DNA of 64,000 bases from DYRB01 sp963802205 (GTDB lineage: Bacteria > Pseudomonadota > Gammaproteobacteria > Chromatiales > Chromatiaceae): positions 13,094 through 77,093 of the forward strand of contig CAWDHW010000031.1 in the NCBI GenBank assembly GCA_963802205.1, written 5' to 3'. Below, in pieces: positions 1 to 9,324 of the stretch. The notes under the pieces were generated by a model, which ran no database searches, was not told the DNA's origin, and was given only the letters and a program-made list of their open reading frames with translations. The stretch's first letter is position 1; the number at the start of each line of letters is the position of its first letter. The translations under genes were made by a program, and so were the position numbers.

Positions 1-390
1 GCCAGCCACTCTACAGCAGAGGACTTCCGTCGAACCGATCGCCGCGCTGTCCGGAGCGGCGAACCGGCGACGATTACAACATCAGCGGCATGGAAGAGGT
101 GGATTACATCGATATCATCCGCACCGATCAAGGCCACCATCGGCAGCCGCACGCTGGATCGTGCGCATCCCCGTATCGGTTCTTCTGGTTCCTGTTGCGG
201 CCTATGCAATATTCGACCGGAACCCACCTTTCACCATCAAGCAGCTCAAGGCCCTGGTGACCCCGGACCGTTTCGCAGGTGATCGACCATGGATCAGGTC
301 TTCGGGGTCACGTCGCACGCCATTCCGCGAGGCGATCCAGGAGACCTTCACTAGACCCGCGCTACTGCGAACATCACCTTGCAGTTCTGA
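1..390 (+). pseudogene. 3' end of a broken NAD-dependent epimerase/dehydratase-like gene (cut by window edge)
   Basis: Only the C-terminal part lies in the window. Pieces in different frames read ISGMEEVDYIDIIR near 80-120, AIFDRNPPFTIKQLKALVTP near 205-270 and FREAIQETFT near 325-350. A frame ending NITLQF closes at a TGA at 388-390. This pattern resembles the C-terminal half of sugar-nucleotide epimerases found in surface-glycan clusters. At least three frame changes occur in 390 bases. The next broken gene starts 12 bases downstream on the same strand, so the two were probably co-transcribed. The family assignment is tentative. Confidence 0.45.
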
Positions 391-402
391 GCGGCTCCCC
401 GT

Positions 403-1708
403 ATGAAGCGCGTCGCCGTCATCGGCGCCGGAGCCATGGGGCTCGCCACCGCCTATCACTTGCAGCAGCAAGGCCATCAGGTGACCGTATTCGAGGCGGA
501 CTCAGCGCCCGGGGTATGGCCGCTGCACTTCGACTTCGATGGTTTGAGTATCGAGCGCTTCTACCACTTCGTCTGCAAGGCTGACCGGCCGCTGTTTGCA
601 GCTCCTGGACCGAACTGGGGCTGGCGGATGCCGTGCAATGGCGCGATACCTCCATGGGGTTCTATTTCAACGGTGCGCTCTACCCTTGGGGTGACCCGGT
701 TGCCTTGCTGCGTTTTCCCGGGGCTCGGACTGCTCGCGAAGACTACGCTATGGGATCCACGCCTTGATCTCGACGAAGCGGTCAGAGTGGCCCACGCTCG
801 ACACCTTGCGCGCCGACCAGTGGTTGCGTAGCTGGTTGGGTGAAGGACGCCTACCGGGGTGTGCTGGGAGAAGTTGTTCCAGTTTAAGTTTTTTGAGTTT
901 CAGGAGCGGATCTCCGCCGCCTGGATCTGGACGCGGATCAAACGGATCGGTACCTCCAGGCGCAGCCTGTTTCAGGAACAACTCGGCTATATCCAGGGCG
1001 GGCTCGGAGACCCTGATCAAGCGTCTGGTGGAGCGCATCGAGGGGAAGGGCGGTACGATCCGGCTGAGCACCCCCGTGGAGCGCATCGCCATTGTCGACG
1101 GTGCCGTCACTGGCGTGGTGACTCTGCGACGGCCATCACCCCTTCGACACCAGCCGTGATCTCCACCGTGGCGATCCTACGCCGACGGATGCTCATCCGA
1201 CCTGCCCGCCGACTCGGTCGTCCTGCTACCATGCCTGCTGCCCAACATCGGCGTCGTCTGTGTGGTACACAAGCTTAGCAAGTCCGTCACCAAGCACTTC
1301 TGGCTCAACATCAACGACCCTCTGTTTCGAAATCCTGGATCGTACGAGTTCTCGAACCTGCGCCCCACCGGTGATGATCGATGTGGTCTACGTGCCCTAC
1401 TACATGCCCCAGACCCATCTCGAAGTTTCGCCCGGAGCGACATCAGTTCTCTGGAACGAGCCTGATGTTAGACTTCGAACTGCTGAAAACCTGACCTGAC
1501 CGCAGATGACTTTATTCCGCCCCGCGTCGGACGCCTGCGCTATGCACAACCGGTATGCAGCCCTGGGTTTCTCGATGCACTCCGACCGTTGCCCCTGGGA
1601 TCTCCTGGGCTGCAGGTGGCTGACACCTCGACTACTACCCGGAGGACCGTCGGCATTTCAGAAGGCGTGCGGTTGGCCCGGGCGATGGCCAAGGTCGTCA
1701 ATGACTGA
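403..1708 (+). pseudogene. Broken FAD/NAD(P)-dependent oxidoreductase (amine-oxidase-like)
   Basis: The start ATG at 403 opens a clear Rossmann dinucleotide-binding loop, VIGAGAMGLATAYHL, at residues 5-19, followed by VTVFEA. The protein then jumps frame repeatedly. Recognisable later pieces include FQERISAAWIWTRIKR near 895-945, TLIKRLVERIEGKGGTIRL near 1010-1070, VVCVVHKLSK near 1255-1280 and a C-terminal GLQVADTS near 1610. Translation ends at TGA 1706-1708 after VVND. An intact gene would be about 430 residues, normal for this flavoprotein family. Such genes commonly sit beside GtrA and methyltransferase genes in lipid-linked glycan clusters, as here. At least six frameshifts are needed, so as written it is not translatable. 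Confidence 0.6.
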
Positions 1709-2158
1709 GCGGGGGCGGGCTGGCGGCAGCGGCGCAGCCTCTGCAATTGCTGTTTACTCGCCAGCTTTCTGCTCTTCATCCTCGCGGGCGGAGCAGCGGC
1801 GGCGATCCATCGGTCGAGTCGCATCTGGTTCAATCGATATGACATTTCCGCATTGCCCGCAGTGTTTGCTTATGTGATCGGGATTGCGTCTGCATACGTA
1901 CTCAACAAGCGGTTCGTCTTTACTCAATCTGGGCGCGACATGAGGAGCGAGGTTCGCCTGGTCGCGTTCTTCAACGTTGCCGCCTTCCCGTCTGGTTCGG
2001 TGGGCCTCGGTGCTCCTTGCCGAGCAGGTGATGCCACGCCTGGGCCTCCTTGGCATTCGCGCGAGATCGCCCATGCCATTGCGATCTCTCTGCCTTTGGT
2101 ATTGAATTTTTACCTCCACAAGTTCATCACTTTTAGAGAAAGTGGGGCGGATTCCTGA
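1701..2158 (+). pseudogene. Broken GtrA-family membrane protein
   Basis: The region would encode a small four-helix membrane protein. The best preserved stretch, 1853-1930, reads VFAYVIGIASAYVLNKRFVF, and the end near 2100-2135 reads LPLVLNFYLHKFITF. The pattern of a helix followed by (L)NKRFVF and NF...HKFITF is the GtrA signature (GtrA family members are thought to help flip or position polyprenyl-phosphate sugars). Upstream, residues resembling a first membrane helix appear in another frame near 1750-1800. The reading frame overlaps the 3' end of the oxidoreductase, and its stop overlaps the ATG of the methyltransferase remnant at 2158. This tight packing indicates an operon. At least two frameshifts are present. 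Confidence 0.6.
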
Positions 2159-2838
2159 TGTCTCAAGATCTCGACGTGCTCTACCAGACGCGCTTCGACG
2201 GCGAGGACGTAAAGAAGAAGGCGCGGAGGCATTTGAAAAGGTTCTCGTCTGCATACTTTCAGCAATTCTGTGCGCTCCGTGCAAGACACGGTGCTCTATC
2301 TCGGCCTGCGGAACAGGGGGATTCGATAAGGATATACATGCAGCAGCTGCATCGGTGTGGATCTGCGGAACGGAATCCGAAGCGGCGATCGACCCTGACG
2401 CGGCGCTTTCTTGAGGAAGACATTCGCTGACGGATCTGAGTGCCCTTGATGACGCTAGCGTCGACTGTGTCTTCAACCTCGAACTTCTCGCGAGCATCTG
2501 CTCAACGAAGGACGACATGCTGAAGGTGTCTTTCCGGTGTTTGCCGAGTACTTCGTCCGAGCGGTCGATTCCTCATTACGGGTCGAATATTCGCTACGTC
2601 CGAGGAGCTTATCGGCGATTTTTCGACCATCACCTGCCGCTGACCGCAGCGCAGCGTCGCGGAGGCACTGCTTCTGAGCGGCTTCCGCATCGAGCGCGTC
2701 ATTGATCGCTTCTTACTGTTTTCAACAAAGTCACGTTCGCCCCAAGTGCCTGGTGAGCAGCCCTTGATCTGAAAGCGCCTGATTGTCTTGCTAATCCTCG
2801 GTCAGCAGTTTTTCGTGGTCGGGCGCCGGGGCGAGTGA
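2158..2838 (+). pseudogene. Broken class I SAM-dependent methyltransferase
   Basis: The start MSQDLDVLYQTRFD at 2158 and pieces in three frames reconstruct a methyltransferase. A motif I-like region reads DTVLYLGL near 2285-2310, and an acidic motif DLSALDDASVDCVF lies near 2435-2475. A reading of LRPRS in the post-motif region lies near 2590, and the terminus QQFFVVGRRGE ends at TGA 2836-2838. Expected length is about 225 residues. In related clusters this enzyme modifies a lipid-linked or surface sugar, but the substrate cannot be read from sequence. At least four frameshifts are needed. It overlaps the GtrA remnant by one base. Confidence 0.55.
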
Positions 2839-4778
2839 TCCGCGTGGCGATAGAAGACTCATTGGTGGAGATGCAGAGGATGTGTTCGTCAGATCTGGAT
2901 CGATCCTGCTCCTTCAGTCCCGACGCCCATATCCAGCGGGCGATCATACCAATGGGGCAAAGGTGTAATGGTCGGTATCTGTATGGACCAAAATGGAAAC
3001 CACCTATAACATTGACGCCAATCGTCGATCGCTGTTCATTTTTCCAGATTCGATTGCTGCTGGCTACGAAGTAACGACCCCGAACAGCCGATGAACCCCG
3101 ATACCGTTCGCCTATGGAGCTGCACCGCGTCCCGTGCGGGAATCTGTACGCGATACTCGATACTTGGCGTACTTTCGCCTGGCTCTTCTGCACTTTGTTC
3201 TGCGAACGTTAATATTTACGACGAGGGGATTATCGTGACGGGGTGCGCCGCGTATACGCAATGGCGAGATTCCCTCGCGCAGACTTCTGACACAAACTAC
3301 GGACCATGCCATGCTTTATCTACTGGCGGCCGCCCTCTGGCGCCTTCTGGGTCGCAACTTCTTCTGGTTGATCGCATCTACGACAGCCTTATCCGCTGAA
3401 CGATCCCCTGTTCTTGTACGGTTGCTCGCGCGAATCAGTCGGTATTCCAAGATGCTCGCTGCTGCTGCTGCTCGGGTACTGGCAATTGGCTATCGTCGGC
3501 CTGAGTATCGTGTACCGAGTTGCACCGCTCTGACCGCGGCAACTGCGCTCGCGCCATCGACATTGCTAACGCTGAACGCGATCTGTGCCGAGCAGGCTCG
3601 AGCGGGCTGCTGACCTGCTGATGGCAGCCTTCCTCGGCCTCGTTGCTGTTATTCCGCTGACGATCTGTCTGCTGATCGCATTGCCTGCTTTCTGGACTGA
3701 CTCTCTTCTGGCAGCGCTGTTCCTGCAGCGTCGGGCTGGAATGATCACTCGATAAGCAGCGCTCTCGTAGGACGGTGCTCTTCGCGGTCCGCGGCGTGGC
3801 CGCAGTCTCTGTAATTCTGGGCACGCTCACCCTGTCAGGGTACTCTGCGCCCTGCATCGCGCGACTTGATCGTCTACTACGGCAGCAATTATGTTGCGAC
3901 GCGGGCGTCTGCCTTTCCCCGGCATTGGGAACTGCTGCTTTACAATCCGTTGCATTCGTCGCCGTATACGCTCCGATCTTCGCTGTTGCTCTCGGCCTTT
4001 TGACACTAGGGCTGATCTGCTGTCTCGCATCGAAGATGGGTGATGTCGAACCGTTCCAGTGGACGCACGCTCATCGGCATCGATCGTACTCGTTTCCGAG
4101 AGTATCGCTTTTCTTCTCAGACGCCAAGGGTCTCATACGACATCGCCCCCACACACGCCCATCTCCTCGCTTCCGTCGGTGGCGTTAGGAATGTTGTGTG
4201 TTGCCAGCCTGGGGAGCTTTTCACGAAGGTATCCACAAAAAGGATTGGGTCTAGAATCGAGAGCGTGCTTTCTGGGTTCATGCTGGTGAAGCGCTGTCCT
4301 TCGACTTGCTTACACTGTCAATGCCGATTGTCATGGGAGCGAGTCGATTCCAAGTTGACAACCGTGCGATGGCCTCATTTACCTGCGCTGATGGTTTCCG
4401 GAGTCTGCCGACGACCGTACGTCAGGCGGCCGAAGTACGTCATCACGCACTCGCCCGCGATTGCCCGCATCCTGTCAGCGACCGGCCGCCATGATAAGAT
4501 ATTTGTAAATGACGTCGCCTTCTATTTTATCGTGAACAGACTTCCAGGGTACCCGCTGGCATCACTACGATCCGGGGTGCAGACCTCGGCGGAGGTGCAG
4601 CAAGAATGATCGCGACCTGGAGACAATCGCGTGGATCTTGTCACTGCGCGACGACAGCTGGGATGACCACATTGAAGGCAAGAGCGATGAAAGCAATGGG
4701 GTGCTGCTGTTCGATAACTACCTGAGTAGATATTTCCAGCCGGTCGCCTCGTTCGGGAAGCTGGAAATCTATCGTTGA
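2835..4778 (+). pseudogene. Broken large membrane protein of the glycan cluster, function unknown
   Basis: About 1.9 kb that reads as one large protein (about 640 residues) only if many frame changes are allowed. Preserved pieces include METTYNIDANRRSLFFPDSI near 2992-3054, AFLGLVAVIPLTICLLIALP near 3622-3690, and YGSNYVATRASAFPRHWELL near 3878-3940 followed by YNPLHSSPYTLRSSLL. The last piece is DNYLSRYFQPVASFGKLEIY near 4710-4775, ending at TGA 4776-4778. Hydrophobic blocks suggest a polytopic membrane protein, perhaps of the GT-C glycosyltransferase type, but I do not recognise a catalytic motif. It follows the methyltransferase directly. The region has the densest frame breaks in the window and also has in-frame stops. 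Confidence 0.4.
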
Positions 4779-4986
4779 ATTGTGCCGTAGGCGATCTGGC
4801 CCGTGCGGACTCTTCGTTCGCGCGGTTAGTTTGTGGTGAATAAGGCGCGTGGCACAGTGTTTCGGCATTATGGAAGGCGGTTTCAAGTTTGAATCGATCC
4901 ATAAGGAGTTACGTATATTGTCACCGGAATTGGCGTTCAAAACTCGCCCTAGCTCGATACTGGCTCGATGGCCAGCACGCAGACCT

Positions 4987-5444
4987 GGGATGGAAGGTCT
5001 CGTTTTGGGGGAAATTCCGAAGTGCGCGATCAGGGCGTGCCAGGTGTCGGGGGCGAGCGTGTAGCGCACCAGTCGCCAGACGTGCAGGGGACGGCGGCAC
5101 GGTGGGCTGGTTTCCTGGACAGAGCCTGGGACAGGCTCGACCAGTCCGCGTCCTTGCAGTCCATCAGGACCCGGGTCTCCCGGGCGCGAAGCTGGGGATT
5201 TCCGCCGGGCTGGCGCGACGTTGGATCAGCCAGAACCCGCCGGTCGCGGTCAGGTCCCGCAAGGGCGGGATGGGCGATGACACGGTGACCAAAGCGACAT
5301 TGGCCACCGCCGCTACCCAGACCTAGGTTCTGACCGGGCTCAGGACAGCGGCGAGCAAGGGGGCGTCATACAGAGGAGGTAGACGACGGGCCAGTTGGCC
5401 AGACGCGCTCAGGCTGAAGATCCAGGCGAAGAAGCTCAGGGGAA
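4987..5444. repeat. Copy 1 of a direct repeat: decayed partial duplicate of the GT39 gene 3' end
   Basis: This segment matches 6253-6953 in the same orientation, starting with GGGATGGAAGGTCTCGTTTT and ending at AGGGGAA. The match is diverged, and about 230 bases present in copy 2 (roughly 6555-6790) are missing here. Copy 2 is the 3' part of the intact glycosyltransferase gene plus about 40 bases beyond its stop. Copy 1 is therefore a non-functional gene fragment on the minus strand. The toxin-antitoxin pair lies exactly between the two copies. Confidence 0.8.
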
Positions 5445-5448
5445 GGCT

Positions 5449-5804
5449 TCAGGCGACCGAGCGGGCACTGCGTCGAACGGCGGTGGTGTTGCGCCGAGGC
5501 GCTTGCTCCACACCAAGATGCTTGATGACCACCGGCGGGCGGTTCGGAAACTGGGCCACAAGATCAAGCTTGCCGCCCATGCTCTCCACGTAGTGCCGCA
5601 GCGTCGACAGCAACATGTCGCTGCGATTTTCCAGCCGCGAGATGGTGTCTTGCCCGACGCCGAGCGCCGCGGCAACTCCTCTTGCGTCTGCTTTGCAGCC
5701 TTGCGCAGATCCTTGAGCGTCGCCAGTTCCATGGCACGCTCCTCGACCCGCTGCCGGCGCGGTGTCGGCAGCGCGGCCATGACGTCATCGAGTTTTCTTG
5801 CCAT
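5449..5804 (-). pseudogene. XRE-family antitoxin of the adjacent toxin, one frameshift
   Basis: The start reads MARKLDDVMAALPTPRRQRV and continues LATLKDLRKAAKQTQEEL. At about 5672-5676 the frame slips by one missing base. The other frame continues AAALGVGQDTISRLENRSDM, a typical helix-turn-helix, then LSTLRHYVESMGGKLDLVAQ, and stops at 5449-5451. Restored length is about 118 residues. The layout of N-terminal helix, HTH and the phrase on the central track of the gene corresponds to the HigA/XRE antitoxins paired with RelE/HigB toxins. Its start overlaps the 3' end of the toxin gene by 20 bases, so the pair is toxin-first, as in higBA. With the frameshift the HTH would be lost. Confidence 0.8.
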
Positions 5805-6177
5805 GCTGAGACTCCTTTGTCTGGGTCACGGTCAGTGTCGTGAGGTGTCCGTCATACCGATCGTCCGCGACCGCGATCAACCGCTTGTAAAACCGCCGTT
5901 GGTCCGCCCCGCCCTTGTCGCCGCCGACCAGCAGGATGGCCTGGCGTTGGGGATCGAAAGCAAAGGCGACCCGCCAGACCTCGCCGTTCCAGGCAAACCG
6001 GAGCTCCTTCATGTTGGCGTGCCGCGATCCCTTGAGGGTGTCGACCGTTGGCCGCCCCAGGTTGGGGCCGAACTCGGCCAGGAGCTTGGCGTGCGCCAGC
6101 AACTCATCCTGCAGATCCTCGTCCAACGCCGCGAACTCGGTGTCGAAGTCGTCGTAGAACAGGACGGTCCATGTCAT
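5785..6177 (-). CDS. RelE/HigB-family toxin
   Basis: A 130-residue protein starting MTWTVLFYDDFDTEFAAL. It carries the RelE/HigB fold signature: an N-terminal strand and helix, the central GRPTVDTLKGSRHANMKELR, and then WRVAFAFDPQRQAILLVGGD followed by KKGA-type residues and FYKRLI. In this family the toxin cleaves mRNA, usually on the ribosome, and is held in check by the XRE antitoxin. The gene appears intact and overlaps the antitoxin start by 20 bases. The C-terminal tail after FYKRLIAVADDRYDGHL is longer than in short RelE proteins and fits the phage-derived Gp49/HigB subfamily. The pair lies between two copies of a gene end, which suggests mobility. Confidence 0.85.
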   Translation of the reverse strand: MTWTVLFYDDFDTEFAALDEDLQDELLAHAKLLAEFGPNLGRPTVDTLKGSRHANMKELRFAWNGEVWRVAFAFDPQRQAILLVGGDKGGADQRRFYKRLIAVADDRYDGHLTTLTVTQTKESQHGKKTR

Positions 6178-6252
6178 GGGCGGATTATGGCTTCGGAGTC
6201 ATATGAACGCAAATTCCTATCTTGATTCCGGGTCATGGGGGTGTGAATCGTC

Positions 6253-6953
6253 GGGATGGAAGGTCTCGTTTTGGGGAAATACCCTAGTTCGCGATCAGGG
6301 CCCACCAGGTGTCGGGCGCCCGGTACTGGCGGCGAGCCCGTAGCGCACGAATTGCCAGACATGCAGGGGACGGCGGCACGGCGGGCTGGTTTCCTGGACA
6401 GAGCCTGGGACAGTCTCGACCAGTCCGGCGCCCTTGCAGTCGATCAGGACCCGGGTCTCCCGGGGCGTGAAGCCGGGGATCTCCGCCGGGCTGGCGCGAC
6501 GTTGGACCAGCCAGAATCCGCCGGCCGCGGTCAGGTCCCGCAGGGGAGGAATAGGGGCAATGACCCCCCGCAGATACTCCGATGGTCGGGTGACGCCGGG
6601 CCACTGGGTCAGCGTGGCGTCCGGGAGATAGAAACGCAGCATCGCGGCGATCTGGTAGCTGCCGGCAAAGACGGGCCCATCCAGCGCTTCGACCCGCCGG
6701 GCCAGTTCTGGGTAGCCGTGGGTCTCGCGCAGGACGCGATCCGTCCCCTCGCCCAAGGGCAGGGCTGCGGTGGCGGCATGCACGGCATACAGGGTGACCA
6801 AGGCGATATTGACCAGGGCCGCCACCCAGACCCAGGTCCTGACCGGGCGCAAGGTACTGGCCAGCAGCGGGGCGGCGCACAGGAGGTAGACGATGGGCCA
6901 GTTGGCCTCAGGCGCGCTCAGGGTGGCGATCCCAGCGAAGAAGCCCAGGGGAA
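6253..6953. repeat. Copy 2 of the direct repeat (3' part of the intact GT39 gene)
   Basis: The partner of 4987-5444. It covers the last 660 or so bases of the glycosyltransferase gene and about 40 bases past its stop. It is the undeleted copy and remains in frame with the gene. Together the two copies bracket an 808-base segment (5445-6252) holding the toxin-antitoxin pair. Confidence 0.8.
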
Positions 6954-7923
6954 ACAGGGCGCCGGCCCAGAGCAGGGGCAAGGCCGCCGGGGTCAGTCTG
7001 GAGGGCTCGGGTTTGGCTTCGGGCCACGGATCGCCGGCACCGAGGTGCAGCCGTAGAAACACACCGGCCAGGACCGGCACCAACAACAGCCCCCACAGGG
7101 CAACTTGGGTGCCGAGGTAGGTCAGGACGCCGCCGACCCTTCCCGCCAGGGTGAGGGGGCCATCCGCATTGACCGCAGCGCGGGGCAGCACCGCCTCGGG
7201 CAGCGGGTTGACAACGAGGGGCCCGGTCTCGGTGGCGAAGCCGTGACCGAACTGGTAGCGCATGGTGACCCAATCGTTGTGGGCGCCCCACAGCAGGTGC
7301 GGGCCTAGGACCAACAGGGCCAGTAAGGCGCCCAGGTAGGGCCAGGGGGTGCGCAGGGCCTTGGGATCGCTGCGCACCAGCGCCCAAAGGAACACCGGAC
7401 CGATCAGGACCATGTGGTACTTGGCCAGCATCCCGAGCCCGGTGGCCAGGCCGGCCCCGAGCCAGCGCCGGCGGTCCCCCTGGAGGGCGACAAGGGCCTC
7501 GTGCAGGGCCAGCGCCCAGCACAGGGCGAGTCCAGTATCCGGGGTCGTGAGAATACCCCCGGCGAGCCCCGGGGCGGTGGTGGCGACCAGCACCAGTGCG
7601 ATCAAGGGGGCCGAGCCTTCACGCAGCCCGCAGCGGCGGTAGAAGGCGGCGAGCACGATCAGGGTGAGGGTGGCCGCAGCGATGGTGCCCAACCGCGCTG
7701 CCAGGGCAGAGCCCGGGGCCAGCAGGCCAGTGACACCGAGCAGGGCGACACCGGGCGGGTGGTCGAAGTAGCCCCAGGACAGGGTGCGCGCCCAGTCGAA
7801 GTAGTAGGCCTCATCTTGGGTCACCGGCAGCAGCCAGGCCAGCCCTAAGTGCCACAGGGTCACCGCCAGGATGAAGGCCATCAGGTGGCGGTTGGTGGAG
7901 GTCGCCGGGTCAGCAGTCGGCAT
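6295..7923 (-). CDS. GT39/ArnT-like polyprenyl-phosphate glycosyltransferase, membrane
   Basis: A 542-residue polytopic membrane protein of the GT-C class (GT39/GT83, PMT/ArnT-like). After a first membrane helix (AFILAVTLWHLGLAWLL), the first periplasmic loop carries the acidic catalytic-type motif TQDEAYYFDWAR with downstream YFDHPPGVALL. This is the hallmark of enzymes that transfer a sugar from a lipid-phosphate carrier. About ten further hydrophobic segments follow, then a soluble C-terminal domain from about residue 420 (GYPELARRVEALDGPVFAGS). It is divergent from the GT2-GtrA gene at 8065, whose product makes exactly this type of polyprenyl-phosphate sugar donor. The pair probably works together to glycosylate a lipid or surface molecule. 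The acceptor cannot be told. Confidence 0.85.
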   Translation of the reverse strand: MPTADPATSTNRHLMAFILAVTLWHLGLAWLLPVTQDEAYYFDWARTLSWGYFDHPPGVALLGVTGLLAPGSALAARLGTIAAATLTLIVLAAFYRRCGLREGSAPLIALVLVATTAPGLAGGILTTPDTGLALCWALALHEALVALQGDRRRWLGAGLATGLGMLAKYHMVLIGPVFLWALVRSDPKALRTPWPYLGALLALLVLGPHLLWGAHNDWVTMRYQFGHGFATETGPLVVNPLPEAVLPRAAVNADGPLTLAGRVGGVLTYLGTQVALWGLLLVPVLAGVFLRLHLGAGDPWPEAKPEPSRLTPAALPLLWAGALFPLGFFAGIATLSAPEANWPIVYLLCAAPLLASTLRPVRTWVWVAALVNIALVTLYAVHAATAALPLGEGTDRVLRETHGYPELARRVEALDGPVFAGSYQIAAMLRFYLPDATLTQWPGVTRPSEYLRGVIAPIPPLRDLTAAGGFWLVQRRASPAEIPGFTPRETRVLIDCKGAGLVETVPGSVQETSPPCRRPLHVWQFVRYGLAASTGRPTPGGP

Positions 7924-7976
7924 GGCGGGTCTCTCTGGTGCGGGGCAGCGACCGCGTGGGGCACGTCGGCGGGGCG

Positions 7977-8027
7977 GGTTAGAATGCCGTATCGTCTGCC
8001 CTGCCCGGGGCTCAACCCATTCTAACC
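7977..8027. promoter_or_regulatory. Inverted repeat in the divergent GT39 / GT2-GtrA intergenic region
   Basis: GGTTAGAATG at 7977-7986 is mirrored by CATTCTAACC at 8018-8027, with 31 bases between. The TAGAAT cores resemble -10 boxes on both strands, as expected for two back-to-back promoters. It may simply be paired promoter elements rather than an operator. Confidence 0.35.
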
Positions 8028-8064
8028 GACCCCGGCCCCCCGGGGCCTAGCCGAAGGTCGCACC

Positions 8065-9198
8065 ATGCATGAGCCTCATCCCACAGCCAGTCCCAACTCC
8101 TGCCGAGCACCTGAGCTGGCGGTCATAGTACCGACCTACAACGAGGTCGAGAACGTCCCGGAGATAGTGCGCCGGGTCGTCCTGGCCCTGGAAGGAATCG
8201 ACTGGGAGCTGATCTTTGTGGACGACGATTCCCCGGACGCCACCTGGCAGCAGGTGCGCGCCATCGGGCGCAACGATCGGCGGATACGGGTCCTCCAGCG
8301 GGTCGGGCGGCGCGGGCTCTCGTCGGCCTGCATCGAGGGGATGCTGTCTACTTCGGCGCCCTATCTCGCGGTGATCGACGGCGACCTCCAGCACGACGAG
8401 ACGCGCTTGGCCATGATGCTCGCCACGCTCAAGGGGGGTGACCTGGACATCGTTGTCGGTAGCCGCTACGTGGACGGGGGCGGGGTGGGCGACTGGGACG
8501 CGCGGCGCCAGACCATGAGCCGACTGGCCGGAGCCATAGGCCGTCGCCTGATCAAGGTCGATCTCAAGGACCCCATGAGCGGTTTTTTTATGCTCAAGGC
8601 GGACCTGCTCCAGGGTTGCGTGCGGAATTTGAGCGGCATCGGCTACAAGATCCTGCTCGACATCTTCGCCTCTTGCCCCCAGCCGCCGCGCTTCGCGGAG
8701 GTCCCCTATGCCTTCGCCAACCGCAGCGCCGGGGAGAGCAAGCTCGACAAGGCGGTGCTCTGGGAGTACCTGCTGATGCTGCTGCAGAAGGTCCTGGGAC
8801 CGCTGATCCCCATCCGCTTCATCGCCTTCTCCCTGATCGGCGGTCTTGGGGTACTGGTTCACCTGTCGGTGTTGTGGGCCCTGCACCGGGTCGCCGGGTT
8901 CGACTTTCTCACCGGGCAGAGTGCGGCAACGCTGGTAGCCATGACCAGCAATTTCTTCCTCAACAACCTCCTGACGTATCGCGATATGCGCCTGCGCGGC
9001 TGGTCCCTGCTGCGGGGCTGGGTGACCTTCACCCTGGCGTGTAGCGTGGGGGCCCTGGCCAATGTCGGCATCGCCACCTACCTGTTCGAGGTGGATTCGT
9101 CCTGGGTTCTGTCCGCCGTCGCCGGGATCCTGGTGGGGGCTGTGTGGAACTACGCCGTCACGGCTGTCTACACCTGGCGTAAGCCCAAGGGAGGTTAG
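8065..9198 (+). CDS. GT2 dolichol-phosphate-mannose-synthase-like glycosyltransferase fused to GtrA domain
   Basis: A 377-residue two-domain protein. Residues about 15-240 are a GT2 domain: it begins AVIVPTYNEVENVPEIV, has the nucleotide-binding FVDDDSPDAT, the metal-binding VIDGDLQHDE, and RYVDGGGVGDWDARR. Residues about 250-375 are a GtrA domain with four membrane helices, including the NFFLNNLLTYRD signature. Such fusions make polyprenyl-phosphate-linked hexose at the inner face of the membrane. The GtrA part is thought to aid presentation or flipping. It is divergent from the GT39-type transferase that would use the product. The ATG at 8065 follows a 140-base intergenic region. No breaks are seen. 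Confidence 0.9.
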   Translation: MHEPHPTASPNSCRAPELAVIVPTYNEVENVPEIVRRVVLALEGIDWELIFVDDDSPDATWQQVRAIGRNDRRIRVLQRVGRRGLSSACIEGMLSTSAPYLAVIDGDLQHDETRLAMMLATLKGGDLDIVVGSRYVDGGGVGDWDARRQTMSRLAGAIGRRLIKVDLKDPMSGFFMLKADLLQGCVRNLSGIGYKILLDIFASCPQPPRFAEVPYAFANRSAGESKLDKAVLWEYLLMLLQKVLGPLIPIRFIAFSLIGGLGVLVHLSVLWALHRVAGFDFLTGQSAATLVAMTSNFFLNNLLTYRDMRLRGWSLLRGWVTFTLACSVGALANVGIATYLFEVDSSWVLSAVAGILVGAVWNYAVTAVYTWRKPKGG

Positions 9199-9324
9199 TC
9201 CTCTGCCGGGGCCGGTTTCTCCGCGTGGGCCATGCAGACTTCCGGCGCAGCCGGCGGGGGCAGGCTATCCTGGGGCGAAGGTGGTGCAGGTGGCCATCCA
9301 AACGAACCTGAGGAGACCGGTACC

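Noticed and set aside
5395..6225. A 276-residue + strand frame across the toxin-antitoxin region
   Set aside because: No family features. The minus strand gives a typical RelE/HigB-XRE pair with a 20-base overlap.
9232..9324. An N-terminal extension of the metacaspase from an upstream in-frame ATG
   Set aside because: The added 31 residues are Gly/Pro-rich and unconserved in type, while ATG 9325 sits directly before the family's first strand.
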